A stretch of DNA of 9,930 nucleotides, from positions 457-10,386 of the forward strand of contig DCVM01000066.1 of assembly GCA_002327985.1 (NCBI GenBank). The letters are read 5' to 3'. Positions 1 to 5,260 of the stretch are shown here, in pieces (the first letter of the stretch is position 1; each line of letters opens with the position of its first letter). Source of the DNA: Syntrophaceae bacterium UBA2188. GTDB lineage: Bacteria; Desulfobacterota; BSN033; UBA1163. Below the pieces are notes generated by a model. It had not been told where the DNA came from, ran no database searches, and saw nothing but the letters and a program-made list of their open reading frames with translations. A program made the translations under genes and the position numbers.

Positions 1-121
1 AGAGGGTTAGGGTGAGGGGGAAATGATCTTATCATCACCCCCACCTTAATCCTCCCCCATCAAGGGGGAGGAAAGTTTTTTAGAGAATTTGATGCCCCGC
101 AGCTTGCTGCGGGGTAGTTCA
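1..121 (+). repeat. Palindrome-rich intergenic repeat, left copy of a 121-bp inverted repeat
   Basis: Every base from 1 to 121 is matched by the reverse complement of 3318-3438; identity stops just after the shared gtagttca. The element is a string of hairpins: atgat/atcat at 23-35, an 8-bp stem cctccccc/gggggagg at 51-71 with a 5-nt loop, and a 9-bp stem ccccgcagc/gctgcgggg at 95-114 with a 2-nt loop. The window begins inside the repeat; the right copy continues into a further 10-bp hairpin, so this copy probably extends to the left. It encodes nothing I can support. The form is that of a REP/BIME-like or MITE-like dispersed element. The permease start codon lies only 49 bases beyond its end, so its hairpins could influence that transcript. 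Confidence 0.9.
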
Positions 122-159
122 CTTTAACGATAAGCTATCTGCTATATGCCATTAGCTAT

Positions 160-166
160 GGAGGTG
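160..166 (+). promoter_or_regulatory. Ribosome binding site of the NCS1 permease
   Basis: GGAGGTG lies 4 nt before the ATG at 171. The spacing is short but the match is strong, and no other start with a comparable site lies nearby. This fixes the permease start. Confidence 0.7.
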
Positions 167-170
167 AGCT

Positions 171-1490
171 ATGCCTGGCATTGAGCCGATTCCAAAAGAG
201 GAGAGGCATTTAGGGGGCTGGGATTTTTTAATACTCTGGGCGGGGGCAGCAATCTCCTTGGCGGAAATATGGGCGGGGAGCTTGATCGTTCCTCTCGGAT
301 TGGGCTTGGGACTTTGGGCCATTCTCCTCGGCCACCTCATCGGGAATACACCCTTTGCCTTGGGCGGATTGATTGGAAGCCGATGGGGGATTCCAACGAT
401 GGTGAGCGTTCGGCCCTCTTTCGGAATCAGGGGGTCTTATTTTGCTTCCGGTCTTAATGTGATTCAGCTCATTGGCTGGACTGCTGTGATGCTCATTGTC
501 TGCGGCCAGGCAGCCAATGCCATCTCTCAGTTCTATGGATTTTCAAACCTTAATCTTTGGATCATTCTCTCTGGAGTGATGACCACGCTATGGGCGTGGG
601 TGGGGCGTCGATATTGGAAATGGCTGCAGCGGATTTCAGTCAGTGCTCTTTTGATTTTATGTCTTGCCATGACCTATGTTGTTTTTCAGGAATACGGCTG
701 GTGCATGCTCTCTCAAATACCGAGAAAAAGAGACTTCCCCTTTATGATCGGGTTGGACTTGATTATCGCCATGCCTATCTCATGGCTTCCTTTGGTTTCG
801 GATTATTCGCGTTTTGCAAAGAGTTCAAAGTCAAGCTTTTGGGGGACCTGGATCAGTTATTTTATTGTTTCTTCCTGGATGTATCTGATTGGGCTGATGG
901 CTTCGTTAGCGACTCAATCCCCTGATCCTTCGGGAGTGGTGATGGGCCTCATGCAAAAATTTGGATGGGCCATCCCTGCCCTCATCATTGTCCTTTTCTC
1001 AACCTTTACCACCACCTTTTTAGATATCTATTCCACAGCGATCTCGGGCCTGAATATCTTTCCAAAATTAGGGGAACGAAAGGGTGTCATCCTGGGAGGA
1101 ATTTTCGGAACCATCGTAGCAATCATCTTTCCAACCCTTCTCAATTATGAGCATTTTCTCCTGTTCATCGGAGCCATGTTCTGCCCTCTCTTTGGGATTG
1201 TGCTTGTCGATTATTTCTTTATAAGAAGGGAGATGATCGATTTGGTCGATCTTTACAGGAGAGACGGTCCATACTGGTTCTGGAAAGGGATCAACCCTCT
1301 CGCCATCATCGCTTGGGCCATTGGGTTTACTATTTATCTTGGGTTTTCTCCTATGTTGATGGAAAAGGTATTCGGGATTCAGGCATCCTTTCCATGGCCG
1401 CTGGGTTCCTCTTTGCCAAGCATGATTTTGTCAGGTCTGATCTATTGGTCTCTAAATCAAAGAAGGCTATTCTATGACACAGAAGATTAA
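171..1490 (+). CDS. NCS1-family permease, CytX-like (putative hydroxymethylpyrimidine/nucleobase transporter)
   Basis: This 439-residue inner-membrane protein has about twelve hydrophobic segments and the usual length of the NCS1 (nucleobase:cation symporter-1) family. The N-terminal GIEPIP..ER motif (residues 3-12), GIPTMVSVRPSFGIRGSY (73-90), LNVIQLIGW (95-103), SWLPLVSDYSRF (204-215), TTTFLDIYSTAISG (280-293) and VLVDYFFIRRE (344-354) match the pattern I know from CytX, the presumed transporter of the thiamine precursor HMP. Related members carry cytosine, purines or hydantoins, so the substrate is inferred. It is the only plus-strand gene. It is monocistronic and lies between the left repeat and a convergent unrelated gene. 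Its 5' leader is 49 nt and shows no TPP-riboswitch motif, which would have supported an HMP role. No thiamine genes are adjacent. The frame is intact and the start is set by GGAGGTG. Confidence 0.85.
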   Translation: MPGIEPIPKEERHLGGWDFLILWAGAAISLAEIWAGSLIVPLGLGLGLWAILLGHLIGNTPFALGGLIGSRWGIPTMVSVRPSFGIRGSYFASGLNVIQLIGWTAVMLIVCGQAANAISQFYGFSNLNLWIILSGVMTTLWAWVGRRYWKWLQRISVSALLILCLAMTYVVFQEYGWCMLSQIPRKRDFPFMIGLDLIIAMPISWLPLVSDYSRFAKSSKSSFWGTWISYFIVSSWMYLIGLMASLATQSPDPSGVVMGLMQKFGWAIPALIIVLFSTFTTTFLDIYSTAISGLNIFPKLGERKGVILGGIFGTIVAIIFPTLLNYEHFLLFIGAMFCPLFGIVLVDYFFIRREMIDLVDLYRRDGPYWFWKGINPLAIIAWAIGFTIYLGFSPMLMEKVFGIQASFPWPLGSSLPSMILSGLIYWSLNQRRLFYDTED

Positions 1491-1611
1491 GGCCTAAAAA
1501 GAAATCGCCGCTCAGTGTTGATTTCTGACTACGTATCTACAAGTCATTACTGGAATTGATGTTTAACAATTGAAGATTATGGATGAAAGTGGGGATAGCG
1601 CTGGTTGAGCG
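1491..1611. other. Convergent intergenic region with two hairpins
   Basis: The region separates the plus-strand permease from the minus-strand gene ending at 1612. A 7-bp stem, agaaatc (1500-1506) with gatttct (1520-1526), has a 13-nt loop. A stronger perfect 8-bp stem, atagcgct (1595-1602) with agcgctat (1608-1615), has a 5-nt loop and runs into the stop codon of the minus-strand gene. Neither is followed by a clear T-run on either strand, so they are not canonical intrinsic terminators, although their position between convergent stops suggests a role in ending transcription. Confidence 0.4.
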
Positions 1612-2439
1612 CTATTGCCAAAACAGCTCTCCAATAATACGCTCTGTGACTATGTCGTATTCAAGATTTCTGCATTTTCCACCTGGATTACCTACGGCCC
1701 GTTGCTTGAGCGTAAACGCAGAGATATGCCATAGCGGCAAAACAATAGTCTTAGCCGTGCGGGAAATGTCACTGACGTAGAACTCCGAAGGCGGTTCACC
1801 TTTTCCTTTCAAATAGTTGGCAGCCGCCTCAGCAGCTGCACGGAACTCCGCTGGCAGCGCCGCCAGCTCGGTAAGCTTTGTTGCCTTAAGGTCCTCTTCA
1901 ACGATCATCACATCTTCAAGCGTCAGCCTTGGTAGTCTCCATACAAACCAGATCCGCTTTTTCTCCTTTAGTGAGCGATTGAGGTCTTTTTTAATGATAT
2001 CAAAATGGGGATGTTGACGCTCAAGATAAGCGATCCCATCATGTCCCTGAAACCCGACCTTCACCGTTTCCTTACTTTCCTCTGCGAGAAACGCAACGAA
2101 ATCATTATCTGCTCTTGATATCTCACCTATCTCGCCTGCGCTATCTATTCTGACCCCAACTGGATGTTGGCGTTCTACACTTCGCTGCGCTAATGTGAGA
2201 TAGGACTGATAATCTTTGTGGTTCCTAAACAATCTACCCTCTTGACCCGTTTGGAACATGATTGTGGCACCAACGGTGCTCTCTTGAACCCTTTTAGCAA
2301 CTAACAGTCTCAACAACACTGAATCCATCTGTTCCTCTCTGTTCTTCATGGCCCAGACAGTGAGAGCAATGCTCATCGCAAACCCAAGCGTAATTAGAGC
2401 TGCGGCTAATTGGCGGTTAAGGAACGGTTTTGTTTCCAA
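1612..2439 (-). CDS. Hypothetical single-pass membrane-anchored protein
   Basis: This is a 275-residue protein of a family I do not recognise. Residues 9-31 form one hydrophobic helix after a short basic N-terminus, consistent with a signal anchor, which would place the remaining ~240 soluble, charge-rich residues outside the cytoplasm. A region around residues 33-60 could be helical, and 190-215 is alanine- and glutamate-rich. The C-terminus has an aromatic block IVLPLWH followed by a compact GNPGGKCRNLEYD motif, which looks like a conserved folded domain rather than random sequence. The start is a TTG; an in-frame TGA at 2446-2448 excludes any longer form, and no good Shine-Dalgarno is visible, so the true start is uncertain. 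The next methionine (residue 22) would cut into the helix. It lies inside the inverted-repeat-bounded segment and converges with the permease. Confidence 0.65.
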   Translation of the reverse strand: METKPFLNRQLAAALITLGFAMSIALTVWAMKNREEQMDSVLLRLLVAKRVQESTVGATIMFQTGQEGRLFRNHKDYQSYLTLAQRSVERQHPVGVRIDSAGEIGEISRADNDFVAFLAEESKETVKVGFQGHDGIAYLERQHPHFDIIKKDLNRSLKEKKRIWFVWRLPRLTLEDVMIVEEDLKATKLTELAALPAEFRAAAEAAANYLKGKGEPPSEFYVSDISRTAKTIVLPLWHISAFTLKQRAVGNPGGKCRNLEYDIVTERIIGELFWQ

Positions 2440-2506
2440 GTGGGTTCATCATCTTAAAGTACAACCAAAACTCATGCACAGAATCCTTATTTGGATTATT
2501 TTCCTC

Positions 2507-2521
2507 GTCGATTTGCGATTG
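2507..2521 (+). repeat. 15-bp direct repeat, copy 1
   Basis: The 15 bases gtcgatttgcgattg recur exactly at 5208-5222. Both copies lie in short intergenic stretches. They could be fragments of a dispersed repeat or coincidence. Confidence 0.4.
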
Positions 2522-2604
2522 TAATATACGCCATATTTGGAAATTGAGCAAGTGAAAGTGAAGATTAAGTGCGAGCCTCCCTTCTAACCATGGCTCGCCA
2601 GCTA

Positions 2605-2620
2605 CATCTCGTTGTTGGGC
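2605..2620 (-). other. Post-gene conserved-looking tail (gcccaacaacgagatg) of the orphan gene
   Basis: Read on the minus strand, this 16-base sequence sits 9 nt after the TAG of the orphan gene ending at 2630. It is followed by a 7-bp stem (gcgagcc/ggctcgc, 2571-2577 with 2592-2598). From memory, very similar tails, translated as PNNEM, recur behind unrelated small genes in environmental genomes. That is established only as my recollection, not from a search. The start fits the integron core pattern RYYYAAC, but the opposite core (GTTAGAA) fails the pattern by one base and the spacing is too short for a normal attC. Confidence 0.3.
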
Positions 2621-2629
2621 GGCGCGCTT

Positions 2630-2992
2630 CTACTCCTGGCTCTCCCACCGCACATCCATGTCGTACTGCGCCTCTCCCTCTGTATTGAATGGGCCCGAGA
2701 TGACCAAGACAGCCCGCCTTCGCTCGAGGAGAAGCAGGATCTGAGCCGTCGCCAGGACCGTGGCAATGACGGTGGGCGGCTCCTCCACATACTGGACATA
2801 CCAAAACCGATTTGCAAAAGTCGGATCGGTCGCAGCCACTGTGGCGTGGATGAGCACATCCCACAGGTAGTGCTTCAGCGCTTCAGCCGGGTCGTCCCCT
2901 TCTGGCAAGAACGCGAGGCGCCGAAACGGAGTGGCTGGATCAAGTATGTCATCGCACCCGATGAGACTGTAAGTGACGGCTTTGTGGGTCAT
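2630..2992 (-). CDS. Hypothetical orphan protein (120 residues), GC-rich
   Basis: I do not recognise this family. It is a soluble protein with a net negative charge and no signal peptide; a hydrophobic run VIATVLATAQILLLLERRR at about 75-93 looks like an amphipathic or buried helix rather than a certain membrane segment, and the N-terminal half contains CDDILDP and LPEGDDPAEALKHYLWD. Of the overlapping frames here it is the best candidate: it has the ribosome site GGAGA at 3002-3006, 9 nt before the ATG, and a protein-like composition. The longer plus-strand frame through the same bases runs into the repeat at 3318 and is unlikely to be a gene. The stretch 2580-2992 is visibly richer in G and C than its neighbours, consistent with recent arrival as a cassette. 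Confidence 0.6.
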   Translation of the reverse strand: MTHKAVTYSLIGCDDILDPATPFRRLAFLPEGDDPAEALKHYLWDVLIHATVAATDPTFANRFWYVQYVEEPPTVIATVLATAQILLLLERRRAVLVISGPFNTEGEAQYDMDVRWESQE

Positions 2993-3056
2993 GCGCGATT
3001 ATCTCCGTTGCAAGGGTATGCTGTATTTGAGTTAAACGTATCCTGTAGGTTTTGCA

Positions 3057-3271
3057 TTATTTCTCATCGACTGGCCAAGGGGGAACCCGTTTCACTTTTC
3101 CTTTTTTTAGACCGCCTAGGTGGCGCAGGATATTATTGTACTCGGGATGATTGGGTGGATATTTGGGAAGTGCATCTCCAATCAGTCCCTTTGATCCTTC
3201 TGCTCGAAGTTGCAGAACAATGTCCTTCTTCCACCAGGAGAGGCGTTAAGTCCTTCATCGAATTTTCCCCC
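3057..3271 (-). pseudogene. Decayed, frameshifted C-terminal fragment of an unrecognised conserved protein
   Basis: Reading the minus strand from 3245 gives 62 codons with no start, ending at a TAA at 3057-3059, and the text is strikingly protein-like: SWWKKDIVLQLRAEG (residues 3-17), then GDALPKYPPNHPEYNNILRHLGG (23-45, written here only as motifs GDALPKYPP, HPEY and LRHLGG), then KVKRVPPWP. An in-frame TAA at 3246-3248 precedes it, yet the neighbouring frame continues plausibly as GGKFDEGLNAS from 3271 to about 3240, so one base appears to have been lost or gained near 3238-3242. The 5' part is absent; the repeat copy begins about 45 bases further upstream at 3318, and an insertion there may have removed it. 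I cannot name the family. It occupies most of the otherwise gene-free stretch 2993-3317. Confidence 0.55.
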
Positions 3272-3317
3272 TTATATTCAATACAGCCGGCTGCTCGCAC
3301 TACGGCCATGAATAAAA

Positions 3318-3438
3318 TGAACTACCCCGCAGCAAGCTGCGGGGCATCAAATTCTCTAAAAAACTTTCCTCCCCCTTGATGGGGGAGGATTAAGGTGGGG
3401 GTGATGATAAGATCATTTCCCCCTCACCCTAACCCTCT
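3318..3438 (-). repeat. Palindrome-rich intergenic repeat, right copy of the 121-bp inverted repeat
   Basis: This is the exact reverse complement of bases 1-121. It carries the same three hairpins in mirrored order: ccccgcagc/gctgcgggg at 3325-3344, the cctccccc/gggggagg stem at 3368-3388, and atgat/atcat at 3404-3416. Perfect identity over 121 bp implies recent duplication, ongoing gene conversion, or selection on the structure. Confidence 0.9.
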
Positions 3439-3500
3439 CCCCCCAGGGGAGAGGGAGGCCATTCATCCCCCCAGCAGAGCTGAGGGGTATTCTGGCATAT
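3433..3500. repeat. Additional hairpins continuing the right repeat copy
   Basis: The 10-bp perfect stem ccctctcccc (3433-3442) and ggggagaggg (3446-3455) has a 3-nt loop and overlaps the last six bases of the inverted repeat. A second imperfect stem, ccccccagc/gctgagggg, lies at about 3465-3488. These extend the serial-hairpin design and are probably part of the same element, but the left counterpart lies outside the window. No run of T follows, so this is not a standard terminator. Confidence 0.65.
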
Positions 3501-3643
3501 TTTTATAAACAAAAATGTGGATTTCATGTCTCGTGCCCTTACCCTTTAAGTATTTTCCCTCTTTATCACTTGCCTTCCCCATCTTTCACCGTCTACCCTA
3601 AAGCACATTCGAAGGGCAGTAATCCCTCTAATTGTTTTAGTAT

Positions 3644-3754
3644 TCACATCAGCACCCGAGGATCATAGAACGAAAGCCAGTCACGAGTGTAATAATTTTT
3701 AATGAAATATTGAATCTGGTAAATCAAATCTTTGCAATTCTTGTTGATAAGCAT
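3644..3754 (-). CDS. Possible 36-residue microprotein
   Basis: An ATG at 3754 opens 36 codons ending in TGA at 3644-3646. The product has an amphipathic-looking segment CKDLIYQIQYFIKNYY and the ending DWLSFYDPRV. It begins 15 nt after the stop of the zinc-ribbon gene, on the same strand, which would suit a two-gene unit. No Shine-Dalgarno is visible and a frame of this length can arise by chance. I do not recognise it. It could also be the tail of a longer decayed gene. Confidence 0.25.
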   Translation of the reverse strand: MLINKNCKDLIYQIQYFIKNYYTRDWLSFYDPRVLM

Positions 3755-3769
3755 AGCGCCCGTGTTGAG

Positions 3770-3901
3770 TCATTCCCGATTCTCTAAAATCACATCGTCA
3801 ACAATCTCCCCGCAGAAGATACATCTCCATCCCCCCAAATGTTCTTGACTACCGAAGAATTGTTCGTAAGCCATGGTGCTACCACAACGGTTGCACTTCA
3901 T
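3770..3901 (-). CDS. Zinc-ribbon microprotein (43 residues)
   Basis: An ATG at 3901 opens 43 codons ending in TGA at 3770-3772. The product has two CxxC knuckles, C3-x2-C6 (MKCNRCGS) and C27-x2-C30 (GWRCIFCGE), separated by 20 residues, and ends EIVDDVILENRE. Four cysteines in this arrangement would bind one zinc ion. From family knowledge, short proteins with a GWRC..CGE.(V/I)D.VI..NR ending are common in Desulfobacterota-like genomes and have no assigned biochemical role; a nucleic-acid or protein-binding function is a guess. A GGTGGG-like ribosome site lies 8 nt before the ATG. It sits 119 bases downstream of the thymidylate-synthase-like gene on the same strand. Confidence 0.75.
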   Translation of the reverse strand: MKCNRCGSTMAYEQFFGSQEHLGGWRCIFCGEIVDDVILENRE

Positions 3902-4020
3902 GTATGAAACCCACCATCAAATTAGCCAAGAGTTTATCAGGATGGATTTACAAGGTCAACAAGAACCTAAAGAGGGTGTGGGGTGCCATCAAAGGTATAT
4001 CAGAACTCTATCCGAGAGTT

Positions 4021-4788
4021 TCAATCGTTCAACTCCCCTTTTTTGATGCCAGTTCTTAACTGTGCCAATTCCCATACGTATCTGTAGAGATGTAGGCCCT
4101 TGCTATACGCAATGGTTTCGCCTGGCTCAACCCCGATTTTTTTTGCCATATCTTCCTTCAACATCTGTAAGGCTCCGAGGTTTGCTGGAAAGCCGCCCCA
4201 GAGATCCCAAGATCTAAAATAAACAAAAAAGTGAAGTTTACCGTAGCGCACCCGGCAATCAACCAACCTCAAGCATGGAGGGTCATTCAATAAACAATCA
4301 TCGGGTCGTCCTACCTCCATCGTTGTTTGATTGGTATTAAAACCAACCTTTTGGTATCTTTCAATCACTGCTTCAATCTGATTTGGCCCGACAATAACCG
4401 GCTCATCCACTGTAACATCGCCTTTTCCATCTCTATATCGTTTTATCAAAATCCCGCTCAACCTCTCACCATAAACATAATCTTCGTTTTCATCCTTGAC
4501 GCCGACCATTATCTTTTCGTTAAAGTAAGTGTCAATATAGTCTGGCGCAACGGGAGCGGGGATACCAAGACCCGGAGGAATATCCGGCTCAAGTGGTCTC
4601 ATGTGAGGATGCGTAATTTTTACCCTCACATCGTCAAACTCAATTCTTTCTGAACCATCAAAACTTCCTTGGTCAATGACATAGCGGTAGCCATCATCCA
4701 AGATATTAAATACACATTGAAACCAGGCGTCGGGAATATCCCGTGCCACAATGGAAATTGTCTTAAAAAAACCCACTTGATTATCCAT
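4021..4788 (-). CDS. Thymidylate synthase / dCMP hydroxymethylase family protein (archaeal-type, ThyA superfamily)
   Basis: This 255-residue protein should convert dUMP to dTMP using a methylene-folate cofactor in the cytoplasm. Aligned by eye to E. coli ThyA, the key residues fall at exact spacing: nucleophile C172 in PPCLR (ThyA C146), R192-S193 and D195 in YFRSWD (R166, S167, D169), N203 in GFPANLG (N177), and H233/Y235 in KGLHLYRY (H207, Y209). Asparagine at 203 favours dUMP over dCMP; dCMP hydroxymethylases carry aspartate there. YVYGERL (104-110) fits the YG motif of the family. The sequence, especially the NQTTMEVGRPDD..NDPPCL stretch (153-173) and KLHFFVYFRSWDL, resembles the divergent TS of methanogens more than bacterial ThyA, suggesting transfer. 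A GGAGG at 4798-4802, 9 nt from the ATG, confirms the start. A deaminase-like remnant ends 22 nt upstream, which fits a dCMP to dUMP to dTMP gene pair. Confidence 0.85.
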   Translation of the reverse strand: MDNQVGFFKTISIVARDIPDAWFQCVFNILDDGYRYVIDQGSFDGSERIEFDDVRVKITHPHMRPLEPDIPPGLGIPAPVAPDYIDTYFNEKIMVGVKDENEDYVYGERLSGILIKRYRDGKGDVTVDEPVIVGPNQIEAVIERYQKVGFNTNQTTMEVGRPDDCLLNDPPCLRLVDCRVRYGKLHFFVYFRSWDLWGGFPANLGALQMLKEDMAKKIGVEPGETIAYSKGLHLYRYVWELAQLRTGIKKGELND

Positions 4789-4797
4789 CAGAATGAC

Positions 4798-4802
4798 CCT
4801 CC
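4798..4802 (-). promoter_or_regulatory. Ribosome binding site of the thymidylate-synthase-like gene
   Basis: AAAGGAGG reads on the minus strand with GGAGG ending 9 nt before the ATG at 4788. It lies in the 22-nt gap after the deaminase-like frame, so the TS can be translated independently of the damaged upstream gene. Confidence 0.8.
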
Positions 4803-4810
4803 TTTCCTCA

Positions 4811-5059
4811 TTACAGGTTCACATACCGGATGTTAATGCCTGCTTCTCTTAAAATCTGAGTTCCGTTAGTCGGGTAAATCCCCTCTAACATCACTACTGT
4901 TTCAACCTGTAGACCGGTGATTATTTTTGCACAGACTTCACATGGCTCGGCATTCATATAGATAGTTGCGTCTCTCAAATCCGTGCAACCATATCCCCTC
5001 CATAGAAGCCCCGCAATAACTGTCCTTCGGAGTAGGTTTACTAAATTCAGATGATAGCG
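4811..5059 (-). pseudogene. Deoxycytidylate-deaminase-like remnant (N-terminus and first zinc motif missing)
   Basis: The minus strand from 5059 gives 82 sense codons ending in TAA at 4811-4813. The C-terminal two thirds read as a zinc-dependent nucleotide deaminase: LRDATIYMNAEPCEVCAK (fragment residues 28-45) contains the second zinc motif PCxxC (P39, C40, C43), followed by VVMLEGIYP and QILREAGINIRYV, as in dCMP deaminases. The catalytic HAE motif expected about 30 residues earlier is not present; the frame instead reads YHLNLVNLL directly after an in-frame TGA at 5060-5062, and no ATG, GTG or suitable TTG precedes the motif. Either the gene has lost its front by frameshift or deletion, or this is a sequencing indel. 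Another minus-strand frame immediately upstream (5047-5163) has a protein-like run MFRPEERQPAQNSIDAII and might be the displaced N-terminal part. The remnant ends 22 nt before the TS-like gene, the usual partner of this enzyme. Confidence 0.65.
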
Positions 5060-5171
5060 TCAATAGAATTTTGGGCTGGTTGCCTCTCCTCCGGCCTAAA
5101 CATTGAGAGGATGTTGGGAGCAATGAAGGATAACGAAACATGGCAATCTTGGCTTCTTAGGCTTTAACCAC

Positions 5172-5186
5172 TTCACAAAGTGTGAA
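5172..5186. other. Short perfect hairpin (ttcaca/tgtgaa)
   Basis: A 6-bp stem with a 3-nt loop lies between the ABC ATPase and the deaminase remnant. No T-run follows on either strand. It could be a weak transcription end or an operator half-site pair; neither is demonstrated. Confidence 0.25.
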
Positions 5187-5207
5187 TATGGGCTTTCAAT
5201 ATGTTCT

Positions 5208-5222
5208 GTCGATTTGCGATTG
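5208..5222 (+). repeat. 15-bp direct repeat, copy 2
   Basis: Exact copy of 2507-2521 in the same orientation, located in the gap downstream of the ABC ATPase gene. Confidence 0.4.
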
Positions 5223-5260
5223 AAAGAGAGAGTAACGCGAGAAATAAGTTTGTCATGGCC

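Noticed and set aside
122..170. TPP riboswitch upstream of the CytX-like permease
   Set aside because: The leader is only 49 nt and contains none of the conserved CTGAGA or ACCTGAT-type segments.
2571..2620. Integron attC site behind the orphan gene
   Set aside because: One core fits RYYYAAC, but the facing core is GTTAGAA, which breaks GTTRRRY, and only about 39 bp separate them, too short for a normal attC. No integrase is in the window.
2612..3379. Long plus-strand open frame of 255 codons
   Set aside because: It is antisense to the better-supported orphan gene, runs through the decayed fragment and into the repeat, lacks a ribosome site and has no recognisable protein features.
3318..3500. 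CRISPR array
   Set aside because: The palindromic units are different from each other and not separated by regular unique spacers.
3500..3560. Short minus-strand frame starting near 3526 and reading into the repeat
   Set aside because: It is translation of the hairpin repeat itself (ends in proline/glycine-rich text through the palindromes) with no ribosome site.
3904..4056. Plus-strand 50-codon frame with a basic product
   Set aside because: No ribosome site, overlaps the 3' end of the TS-like gene antiparallel, and the text resembles no family I know.
4938..5141. Minus-strand 67-codon frame over the deaminase remnant
   Set aside because: The deaminase motifs are in another frame of the same strand; this one is low in recognisable structure and likely a by-product.
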